This document shows, in pieces, positions 1-5,546 of a DNA stretch of 7,787 nt (its first letter is position 1; each line of letters opens with the position of its first letter). The DNA comes from JAAYZQ01 sp034428935 (GTDB lineage Bacteria > Chloroflexota > Anaerolineae > JAAYZQ01). The DNA is taken from positions 1-7,787 of the forward strand of contig DAOUHB010000258.1 of NCBI GenBank assembly GCA_034428935.1, given 5' to 3'. The translations under genes were made by a program, and so were the position numbers. Below the pieces are notes generated by a model. That model ran no database searches. It was not told where the DNA came from and saw only the letters and a program-made list of their open reading frames with translations.

Positions 1-21
1 CGGGTCCGGCGATGGGGCAAA

Positions 22-65
22 AGAGGGGAGCCGGCGGTGGGCACGATCAGCGCGCCCGCCGCCGG
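22..65 (-). terminator. Terminator-like hairpin downstream of the small minus-strand ORF
   Basis: Arms at 31-42 and 54-65 (CCGGCGGTGGGC and GCCCGCCGCCGG on the plus strand) pair over 12 positions with one T/G wobble position and an 11-nt loop. Read on the minus strand, the stem is followed by a pyrimidine-rich stretch ending in TTTT (about 22-30). It lies about 80 bp past the stop of the minus-strand ORF at 142-255, where a terminator would be expected. The U-run is interrupted and the minus-strand stem has one C/A mismatch, so this is only moderately supported. Confidence 0.35.
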
Positions 66-141
66 TCTGTATGCTCTACGCTTCGGCTGCCCGGGCGCCG
101 TCGTGGCCGGGAGCCGGCTCAGGTCTGTGCCCGGGGGCGTC

Positions 142-255
142 TCAGGCGCCGGCCCGCTGCGTCCGTGCCGCCCGCTGCTCCTCGCAGCAGGTCTTGCACA
201 GGTTGGGCACCCGCTCCCAGTCGACGTGGTAGCGGATGGCCGCGCCTTCCCGCAC
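142..255 (-). CDS. Short ORF with zinc-ribbon-like Cys motif, probably partial or frameshifted
   Basis: Read from a GTG at 255, this frame encodes 37 residues, VREGAAIRYHVDWERVPNLC followed by KTCCEEQRAARTQRAGA and TGA. The IRYHxDWxxVPxLCKxC pattern resembles small bacterial zinc-ribbon proteins, in which a first CxxC pair normally precedes this segment. Here only one upstream Cys is in frame (CRRR, just before the GTG) and no ATG is in frame. The only good start signal, AGGAG with ATG at 268, is in a different frame, and so is the upstream stretch ending NRTYKEMS before TAA at 281-283. I infer a gene that has lost its N-terminal Cys pair through an indel or decay. It is preceded by a strong minus-strand promoter (440-468) and followed by a terminator-like hairpin, so it may still be transcribed. 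The family assignment comes from motif recognition only. Confidence 0.4.
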   Translation of the reverse strand: MREGAAIRYHVDWERVPNLCKTCCEEQRAARTQRAGA

Positions 256-338
256 TCTCCGTCGACATCTTGGCTCCTGATTAACTCATCTCTTTATAGG
301 TTCGATTTTGGTCCTTGGGCACAAAAGGGGAACGATCT

Positions 339-363
339 GCGCCGCGGGCCGCAGCCGCGGCGC
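339..363 (-). other. Perfect GC hairpin in the leader of the minus-strand transcript
   Basis: GCGCCGCGG (339-347) and CCGCGGCGC (355-363) form a perfect 9-bp stem with a 7-nt loop. On the minus strand it lies about 70 nt after the predicted start site (near 433) and is followed by CCCCTTTT about ten bases later. It could be an early terminator producing a roughly 110-nt RNA, an attenuator, or simply GC-rich structure. A 39-codon minus-strand frame (ATG at 405, TGA at 286-288) spans the hairpin; I do not recognise it and it lacks a clear ribosome binding site. Confidence 0.35.
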
Positions 364-439
364 GACGTGCAGGAGGCACGTGGTGATGCGAGACGCAATC
401 GACATAACTGCTCTCTGACTTTCCTTTCACTGGCAGGGG

Positions 440-468
440 ATTATACCACGCTTGCCCCCGGTTGACAA
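440..468 (-). promoter_or_regulatory. Sigma70-type promoter directing minus-strand transcription
   Basis: On the minus strand, TTGTCA (468-463) is followed by a 17-bp spacer and a perfect TATAAT (445-440): eleven of twelve consensus positions at optimal spacing. The predicted start is near 433, giving a leader of roughly 165-180 nt before the zinc-ribbon-like ORF. It is oriented away from the ABC operon, so 255-645 is a divergent regulatory region. Confidence 0.6.
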
Positions 469-523
469 CTTGCCCATGGTGACGTTTACCGCTGTTGCCA
501 GCCGGAAGCTCCCTACAAGGCTC

Positions 524-547
524 GCGGGGGATCGGCAGATCCCCCGC
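524..547. other. Perfect 10-bp inverted repeat upstream of the ABC operon promoter
   Basis: GCGGGGGATC (524-533) and GATCCCCCGC (538-547) are exact inverted repeats around a 4-nt loop (GGCA). No T-run follows on either strand, so an intrinsic terminator is unlikely. It ends 32 bp before the -35 box at 580 and could be a protein-binding palindrome or an RNA structure. Function unknown. Confidence 0.5.
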
Positions 548-579
548 ATTAGGAATGTATAAGAAAGGTGTGCAAATAC

Positions 580-608
580 TTGACAAAACCCGTGAGGGCG
601 GGTATAAT
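580..608 (+). promoter_or_regulatory. Consensus sigma70 promoter of the ABC transporter operon
   Basis: TTGACA (580-585), a 17-bp spacer and TATAAT (603-608) match the housekeeping consensus at all twelve positions. The predicted start is near 615, about 31 nt before the ATG at 646. Promoters this close to consensus are usually strong and often restrained by a repressor; a palindrome overlaps the -10 box and is listed separately. Confidence 0.85.
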
Positions 609-615
609 GGCCCTC
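594..615. promoter_or_regulatory. Candidate operator: palindrome enclosing the -10 box
   Basis: GAGGGC (594-599) and GCCCTC (610-615) are perfect 6-bp inverted repeats separated by 10 bp, with TATAAT inside the spacer and the predicted start at the right edge. A dimeric repressor bound here would block RNA polymerase directly. A second, shorter inverted repeat, CCCG (589-592) with CGGG (599-602), lies within the promoter spacer. That this is an operator is inference; the symmetry is seen. Confidence 0.45.
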
Positions 616-645
616 GACTCAAGTAGAGGAGGAGTGTAGCCTACA

Positions 646-1407
646 ATGTCGGGAACTAACGGAGATATGCCCGAAGCCGGCGCACCGCCCATCATCCGCG
701 CCCGTGGCGTGGTCAAGACTTATAATACAGGCAAGGTCGTCGTTCCGGCCCTGCGGGGCCTGGACCTGGAGGTCCGCCGCGGCGAGATGGTGGCCGTCAT
801 GGGCCCTTCGGGCTCGGGCAAGACCACCCTGCTGAACACCCTCTCGGGCCTGGACGAGATCGACGAGGGCGTCATCGAGATCGACGGCCGCGACCTGGCG
901 CGCATGAGCGACCGCGTGCGCACCCAGTACCGCGCGGCCAACATGGGCTTTGTCTTCCAGTTCTACAACCTGCTGCCCGTGCTCTCGGCCGCCGACAACG
1001 TAGAGATGCCCCTGCTGCTCGATGGACGCCGGGCCAACGCCCGCGAGGCGCGCCGCCGCGCCCTGGAGGCCCTGGCCGCCGTCGGCCTGGCCGACCAGGC
1101 GCAGCAGCTTCCGGGCGAGCTGTCGGGCGGCCAGCGCCAGCGGGTGACCATCGCCCGCGCCCTGGTCAACAACCCGGCCATCGTCTGGGCCGACGAGCCC
1201 ACCGGCGACCTGGACTCGCACACCGCCGGGGAGATCATGGACCTCATGCGCCGCCTCAACCGCGACAACGGCCAGACCTTTGTCATCGTCACCCACGACC
1301 CCAACATCGGCGCCCTGTGCGACCGCGTCATCACCATCCGCGACGGCCTGTGCGAGGACTGCAACCGCCAGCGCGTGGAGCTGGCCCCGGTCCTGTCGGC
1401 CAACTAG
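646..1407 (+). CDS. ABC transporter ATP-binding protein, MacB/LolD type
   Basis: 253-residue nucleotide-binding subunit that would power the permease encoded next. All ABC motifs are intact: Walker A GPSGSGKT (residues 53-60), Q-loop FVFQFYNLLP (Q105), signature LSGGQ (159-163), Walker B IVWADEP (179-185, catalytic E184), D-loop GDLD (187-190) and switch H217. The FYNLLP segment and the LSGGQRQRVTIARAL stretch are typical of the MacB/LolD/FtsE branch that partners FtsX-type permeases. The ATG at 646 lies 13 nt after an AGGAGG (627-632), slightly long spacing; an in-frame ATG at 667 with GGAG only 2 nt upstream is a weaker alternative. It is the first gene after a consensus promoter. The C-terminus carries an unusual CEDC motif (236-239) before a 14-residue tail, which could be a redox- or metal-sensitive site or chance. 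The substrate is not predictable. Confidence 0.95.
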   Translation: MSGTNGDMPEAGAPPIIRARGVVKTYNTGKVVVPALRGLDLEVRRGEMVAVMGPSGSGKTTLLNTLSGLDEIDEGVIEIDGRDLARMSDRVRTQYRAANMGFVFQFYNLLPVLSAADNVEMPLLLDGRRANAREARRRALEALAAVGLADQAQQLPGELSGGQRQRVTIARALVNNPAIVWADEPTGDLDSHTAGEIMDLMRRLNRDNGQTFVIVTHDPNIGALCDRVITIRDGLCEDCNRQRVELAPVLSAN

Positions 1408-1416
1408 GAGGAACCC

Positions 1417-4400
1417 ATGAACGAATTGTTCGGCATCCCCGCCGGCACGCTGCTGACCGCACTCCTGGCCGTCACCGGCCTCATCCTGCTCGCCGTGGCC
1501 GCCATCGCCTGGCGCTTTCCCCTTTCCTTTCGCCTGGGGCTGCGCAACCTGCCCCGGCGCAAGGCCCAGACCGCCCTGGTCATCGGCGGCCTCGCCCTGT
1601 CGACGCTGATCATCACCAGCGCCCTGGGCATCGGCGACACCATCGACTATTCCACCCGCTCCGGCGTCTACGAGGACCTGGGCAGCGTGGACGTCCAGAT
1701 CGCCACGGCGCCCGTCGAGGCCGCCGGCGGCGCAGGGTTCGGCCTGCAGTCCGGCCCCGATTCGGCCGCCTCCCTCGACTGGTTCGACGCCGGCGCCGCC
1801 GGGCAGGTGGCCGCCCTGGTCGACGGCGACGCGCTGGACGGCGCCCTGCCGGCCATCCTCCAGAGCCTGCCCGTCGCCAGCCAGTCGTCCGGGCTCTCCG
1901 AGGCGGCCGTCGAGATCCGGGGCCTGGGCGCCGCCGCCGGCGACGGTTTCGCCGCCGTGCCCGGCCTGGACGCCCTGCCGGCCGGCCAGGTGCTCATCAA
2001 CGCCTCCCTGGCTCGCGCCATCGACTCGGCCGCCGGCGACACCCTGCTCCTGGTCAAGGGCATGCCGGCGCCCTACGACGTGGCCGCCGTCGTGCCCGAC
2101 GGCGGGCTGGCCGGCAGCCGGCCGGCGCTCCTCATGGCCCTGGATGAGGCCCAGGCCTTTTTCGGGCAGGGTGGCCGCATCAACACCATCCTCGTCTCCA
2201 ACACCGGCGACGCCGAGACCGGGGTCGAGGCCAACGCCGCGGCCCTGGCCCGCCTGGAGCCCGTGGCCGCTGCCGCCGGCCTCGTCGCCAGCCCCGTCAA
2301 GGCCGACGCCCTGGAGGCGGCCGCGTCCGGCGCCGAGTTTGTCACCACCCTGTTTATCACCTTTGGCACCTTTTCCATCCTGGCCGGCGTCTTGCTCATC
2401 TTTCTCATCTTTACCGTGCTGGCCGCCGAGCGCCAGTCGGAGCTGGGCATTAGCCGCGCCGTGGGCCAGCAGCGCACCGACCTCGTCCGCCAGTTCGTCG
2501 TCGAAGGTCTGGCCTACAACCTGGTCGCCGCCGCCATCGGCGCCGCCCTGGGCGTGGCCGCCGCCCTGCTCCTGGCCGGCACCGTCCTGGAGCTCCTGGC
2601 CGGCTCCGCGGCGCTGGACATCACGCCGCGGGTCTCGCTGCGCTCCATCGGCATCGGCTACACCCTGGGCCTGGTCATCACCTTCCTGACCGTCACCGCC
2701 TCGGCAGTGCGCATCAGCAAGGTGAACATCATTGCCGCCATCCGCAACCTGAACCTGCCCCGCCTGCCCCGGCCCTCCCAGTGGACGCTGTTCCTGCACC
2801 CGCTGCGCGTCTACCGCCAGATGCTCCGCGAGGCGGGCCAGGGCAACGTCCTGAAGGCCGCCCGGCTCTTTCTCTTTGCCGCTCCGCGGGCCATCTGGGA
2901 CTTCTGGATGGGCCTCCTGGCCCGCGGCCCCGTCCTCCTGGTCCTGGGCTTTCTCCTGGCGTGGGTGGGCGTCAACGTCGCCGAGCAGTCCGGCGTGTAC
3001 GGCATGGGCGTGGCCCTGTTCTTTGTCGGCCTGGGCCAGCTCCTGGCCTGGATCGGCCTGCCCGTTCGCCTCGCCTACTCGCTGACCGGGCTGGCCCTCG
3101 TCCTGTACTGGTCGCTGCCCACCCGCGAGGCGGGCCGCCTGGCCGGCCTGGGCCAGAACCCCGGCGATTTCTTTATCGGCGGGCTCTTTATGGTCGGCGG
3201 CGCCATCCTTCTCTTTCTCTACAACGCCGACCAGCTCCTGGCCCTCTTTGCCGGGCTCCTGAGCCGCTTCGGGCGGCTGCTGCCCGTGGCCCGCGTGGCC
3301 ATCTCTTACCCCGTGGCCGCCAAGGGCCGCACGGCCACGACGCTGGCCATGTTCAGCCTGATCATCTTTACCCTGGTGGGCACGGCCACCATCGCCAACA
3401 CGTTCAGCAACTTTCTCGACGTGGAGAGCGGCAGCGGCGGCTACGACGTCCTGGTGCAGACCAACCCCTTCAACCCCGTTTCGGCCGAGACCCTGTCGGG
3501 CCAGGTGGACGAGCTGGTGGCCGCCGGCGAGATGCCGGCCCCGCTGGCCCTGGCCTCCGCCGCCTTTGGCCCCGTGGAGGCCCAGGCGCCCGGCATGGCC
3601 GGCCCGGCGTCCTACGCCGTCCTCGGCGTGGACGAGTCCTTCCTCGACACCCAGCAACTGGAGCTGACCAGCGTGGCCCGCGGCTACGACTCGGCGGAGC
3701 AGGTGTGGGCTGCCCTGCGCGCCGACCCCAGCCTGGTGGTCGTGGACAACTTTTCCGTGGAGCGCAGCGGCGATCCGACCTTCCAGCGCGATGCGGACGC
3801 CTTTGCCATCGGCTCCATCAGCGCCGGCGACGACACCTTTGAGCCCGCGCCCATCACCATCGCCGGCCGGGAGTTTACCGTCATCGGCGTCCTGGCCAGC
3901 GCGCCGGCCTTTTACGGGGCGACCATGAACGCCGAGGCCGCCGATGGCCTGGGCTTTGGCGAGGCCAACCGCCTCTACATGCGGCTGCCCGCCGGGTCCG
4001 ACGCCCGCGCCGCGGCCAACGCCCTCGAGCGCAGCCTGAGCCGCAGCGGCCTTCAGTCGGTGCTCCTCAAGGAAGAGCTGGCCGAGAGCCGCCGTTCCAC
4101 CGAGGGCATCTTTGCCCTGGTCCAGGGCTTTGTCGGGCTGGGGCTCCTCATCGGCATCGCCGCCCTGGGCGTCATCACCATCCGCGCCGTCGTGGAGCGC
4201 CGGCAGCAGATCGGCGTCCTGCGGGCCATCGGCTTTCAGACGGGTATGATCCAGGCCGTCTTTCTCCTGGAGAACCTGTTTGTCGCCGGCCTGGGCACCC
4301 TCATCGGCTATGCCCTGGCCCTGACCTTTTCCTACAACCTCTACCTGCAGGTCGCCGCCGACCAGGGCCTGGCCTTCCTGCCGCCGTGGGGCACGCTCAT

Positions 4401-4506
4401 CGGCATCGGCGTGGCCGTCCTGGTCACCACGCTGCTCACCGCCTGGCTTCACGCCCGCCAGAGCGCCCGCGTCGTCATCGCCGAGGCGCTGCGCTACCAG
4501 GGATAG
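1417..4506 (+). CDS. Two-module FtsX-like ABC transporter permease
   Basis: 1029-residue membrane subunit partnering the ATPase just upstream. Stop and start are 9 bp apart and the AGGAGG ribosome site (1406-1411) overlaps the ATPase stop, so the two are translationally linked. Layout: an extra N-terminal helix (about 12-32), helix 52-72 following FRLGLRNLPRRK, an extracytoplasmic MacB_PCD-like domain (about 73-308), FtsX module 1 (helices about 309-335, 360-388 and 413-432, with the coupling motif ERQSELGISRAVG at 338-350), a hydrophobic linker with about four to five helices (500-620), then helix 641-660, a second extracytoplasmic domain (661-898) and FtsX module 2 (helices about 899-922, 944-972 and 992-1012, with ERRQQIGVLRAIGF at 927-940). 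The two outer domains have nearly equal length, which suggests internal duplication. Family members (MacB, LolC/E, BceB, YknZ) transmit ATPase motion to the periplasmic or outer side instead of forming a classical channel. Cargo could be lipoprotein, lipid, peptide or antibiotic. Phe is coded more by TTT than TTC despite very high GC at third positions elsewhere. Confidence 0.93.
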   Translation: MNELFGIPAGTLLTALLAVTGLILLAVAAIAWRFPLSFRLGLRNLPRRKAQTALVIGGLALSTLIITSALGIGDTIDYSTRSGVYEDLGSVDVQIATAPVEAAGGAGFGLQSGPDSAASLDWFDAGAAGQVAALVDGDALDGALPAILQSLPVASQSSGLSEAAVEIRGLGAAAGDGFAAVPGLDALPAGQVLINASLARAIDSAAGDTLLLVKGMPAPYDVAAVVPDGGLAGSRPALLMALDEAQAFFGQGGRINTILVSNTGDAETGVEANAAALARLEPVAAAAGLVASPVKADALEAAASGAEFVTTLFITFGTFSILAGVLLIFLIFTVLAAERQSELGISRAVGQQRTDLVRQFVVEGLAYNLVAAAIGAALGVAAALLLAGTVLELLAGSAALDITPRVSLRSIGIGYTLGLVITFLTVTASAVRISKVNIIAAIRNLNLPRLPRPSQWTLFLHPLRVYRQMLREAGQGNVLKAARLFLFAAPRAIWDFWMGLLARGPVLLVLGFLLAWVGVNVAEQSGVYGMGVALFFVGLGQLLAWIGLPVRLAYSLTGLALVLYWSLPTREAGRLAGLGQNPGDFFIGGLFMVGGAILLFLYNADQLLALFAGLLSRFGRLLPVARVAISYPVAAKGRTATTLAMFSLIIFTLVGTATIANTFSNFLDVESGSGGYDVLVQTNPFNPVSAETLSGQVDELVAAGEMPAPLALASAAFGPVEAQAPGMAGPASYAVLGVDESFLDTQQLELTSVARGYDSAEQVWAALRADPSLVVVDNFSVERSGDPTFQRDADAFAIGSISAGDDTFEPAPITIAGREFTVIGVLASAPAFYGATMNAEAADGLGFGEANRLYMRLPAGSDARAAANALERSLSRSGLQSVLLKEELAESRRSTEGIFALVQGFVGLGLLIGIAALGVITIRAVVERRQQIGVLRAIGFQTGMIQAVFLLENLFVAGLGTLIGYALALTFSYNLYLQVAADQGLAFLPPWGTLIGIGVAVLVTTLLTAWLHARQSARVVIAEALRYQG

Positions 4507-4514
4507 TCGCACGC

Positions 4515-4534
4515 GGGGGGCAGTGCCGCCCCCC
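4515..4534 (+). terminator. GC-rich hairpin just after the permease stop
   Basis: GGGGGGC (4515-4521) and GCCCCCC (4528-4534) form a perfect 7-bp stem with a 6-nt loop, starting 9 nt after the permease stop. No U-run follows, so it may act as a Rho-dependent or 3'-end-stabilising structure. A related sequence recurs at 5404-5420, so it also belongs to the repeat array. Confidence 0.4.
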
Positions 4535-4745
4535 TGCAAGCCTCCCCCGACAAGTCGTGGACTCCTACACGCACACAACCCGGGACTCCCCCTGGCCTGT
4601 CCGGCCAGGACGGGCGACTTGCCGGGGCCGGGCCGTCTCCCTGCCAGCTTCCCCCGACAAGTCGTGGACTCCACCCCGGCACGCAACCCGGACTCCCCGA
4701 CTTGTCGGGGCCAGGCCGTCTCCCTGTCAGCTTCCCCCGACAAGT

Positions 4746-4766
4746 GATACTGTTGGTTTATTAACC
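4746..4766 (+). repeat. Left terminal inverted repeat of the MITE
   Basis: 21 bp, starting GATACTGTTGG and ending TTAACC; exact inverse of 4920-4940. The preceding GT (4744-4745) also matches the inverse of the AC after the right end, so the exact element boundary is ambiguous by up to 2 bp on each side. Confidence 0.9.
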
Positions 4767-4919
4767 AAAACTGTTGATGCTGGCCTCGAATCGGCTGCCT
4801 GTTCAAGGTAGGACACCTGAAGATCCTGGCGTTTACCAACGAAATTAGGACGATTCTGGGTGTCTTGCGCCGCCGAATTGACAAAGACTGGCTGAACGCT
4901 CGTATGTTTTCTAGTCAAA

Positions 4920-4940
4920 GGTTAATAAACCAACAGTATC
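4920..4940 (-). repeat. Right terminal inverted repeat of the MITE
   Basis: 21 bp, starting GGTTAA and ending CAGTATC; exact inverse of 4746-4766. It is followed directly by the second copy of the ACAAGT target duplication (4941-4946). Confidence 0.9.
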
Positions 4941-5403
4941 ACAAGTCGGGGACTCCACCCCGGCACGCAACCCGGACTCCCCGACTTGTCGGGGCCAGGC
5001 CGTCTCCCTGCCAGCTTCCCCCGACAAGTCGTGGACTCCACCCCGGCACGCAACCCGGACTCCCCGACTTGTCGGGGCCGGGCCGTCTCCCTGTCAGCTT
5101 CCCCCGACAAGTCGTGGACTCCTACACGCACGCAACCCGGACTCCCCGACTCGTCGGGGCCAGGCCGACACACCTGCAAGCCTGCCCCGACAAGTCGGGG
5201 ACTCTGCCCGGCACGCAACCCGGACTCCCCGACTCGTCGGGGCCAGGCCGACACACCTGCAAGCCTGCCCCGACAAGTCGGGGACTCCTACACGCACGCA
5301 ACCTGAACTGCCCGACTCGTCGGGGCCAGGCCGTCTCCCTGCCAGCTTCCCCCGACAAGTCGGGGACTCCTACACGCACGCAACCGGGACTCCCCGACTT
5401 GTC

Positions 5404-5516
5404 GGGGCAGTGCCGCCCCCCTGCAAGCCTGCCCCGACAAGTCGGGGACTCCTACACGCACGCAACCCGGACTCCCCCCTGGCCTGTCCGGCCAGGACGG
5501 GCGACTTGTCGGGGCC
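5404..5516. repeat. 113-bp direct repeat of the array's left edge
   Basis: 5404-5516 matches 4517-4629 at the same length with only about half a dozen differences. It includes the GGGGCAGTGCCGCCCCCC hairpin, the CCCCGACAAG hairpin, and the CCTGGCC/GGCCAGG hairpin absent from the inner units. The array is therefore bracketed by two copies of the same specialised unit in direct orientation. Confidence 0.8.
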
Positions 5517-5546
5517 AGGCCGACGCCCAACGCGAGGGTATGCAGC

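Larger units (their letters stand above)
4746..4940. mobile_element. 195-bp MITE-like element inserted in a repeat unit
   Basis: The ends GATACTGTTGG... (4746-4766) and its exact inverse (4920-4940) are perfect 21-bp terminal inverted repeats, 23 bp if the flanking GT/AC is counted. A 6-bp direct repeat, ACAAGT, flanks it at 4740-4745 and 4941-4946. Deleting 4746-4946 restores an intact CCCCGACAAGTCGGGG palindrome and the 83-bp period, which proves insertion into a pre-existing unit. The element is visibly more AT-rich than its surroundings and is too short for a transposase. A plus-strand frame across its right half is open but has no start or recognisable motif. It is best explained as a non-autonomous element mobilised in trans by an IS with the same ends. 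I do not recognise the family. Confidence 0.88.
4515..5523. repeat. Array of nine ~83-bp palindromic repeat units (REP/BIME-like)
   Basis: Each unit has a left hairpin CCCCGACAAGTCGGGG followed by GACTCC, a short variable loop (TACACGCACG or ACCCCGGCACG), CAACCCGGACTC, a right hairpin CCCCGACTTGTCGGGG, CCAGGCCG, and one of two linkers (TCTCCCTGCCAGCTTC or ACACACCTGCAAGCCTG). The left and right hairpins are reverse complements of each other, so a unit can fold as two small hairpins or one large cruciform. The CGACAAG motif starts at 4548, 4655, 4738, 5022, 5105, 5188, 5271, 5353 and 5435; spacing is 82-83 bp once the MITE is removed, and 107 bp for the first unit. The first and last units carry an extra CCTGGCC/GGCCAGG hairpin (4591-4609 and 5478-5496). 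The array fills the gap between two convergent genes, the usual setting for REP elements, and may end transcription from both sides. I see no protein-coding gene in this stretch. Confidence 0.9.

Noticed and set aside
37..465. Plus-strand 142-codon frame near the window start
   Set aside because: It has no ribosome binding site, its composition looks non-coding, and it runs antisense to the better supported minus-strand promoter, hairpin and zinc-ribbon-like segment.
619..4884. A 1421-codon open frame on the minus strand opposite both ABC genes
   Set aside because: It is in exact codon register with the ATPase and permease genes, so its stops would need TTA, CTA or TCA sense codons, which this high-GC coding sequence avoids. 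The product is low-complexity Gly/Ala/Gln/Asp-rich with no domain, and the plus-strand genes have complete motifs.
4746..4940. A coding gene inside the MITE
   Set aside because: The longest frames either run out into the flanking repeats or lack a start; nothing resembling a transposase motif is present in 195 bp.
4515..5523. CRISPR array
   Set aside because: Repeats are long and variable, the sequences between them are themselves repeated instead of unique spacers, and no cas gene is present.
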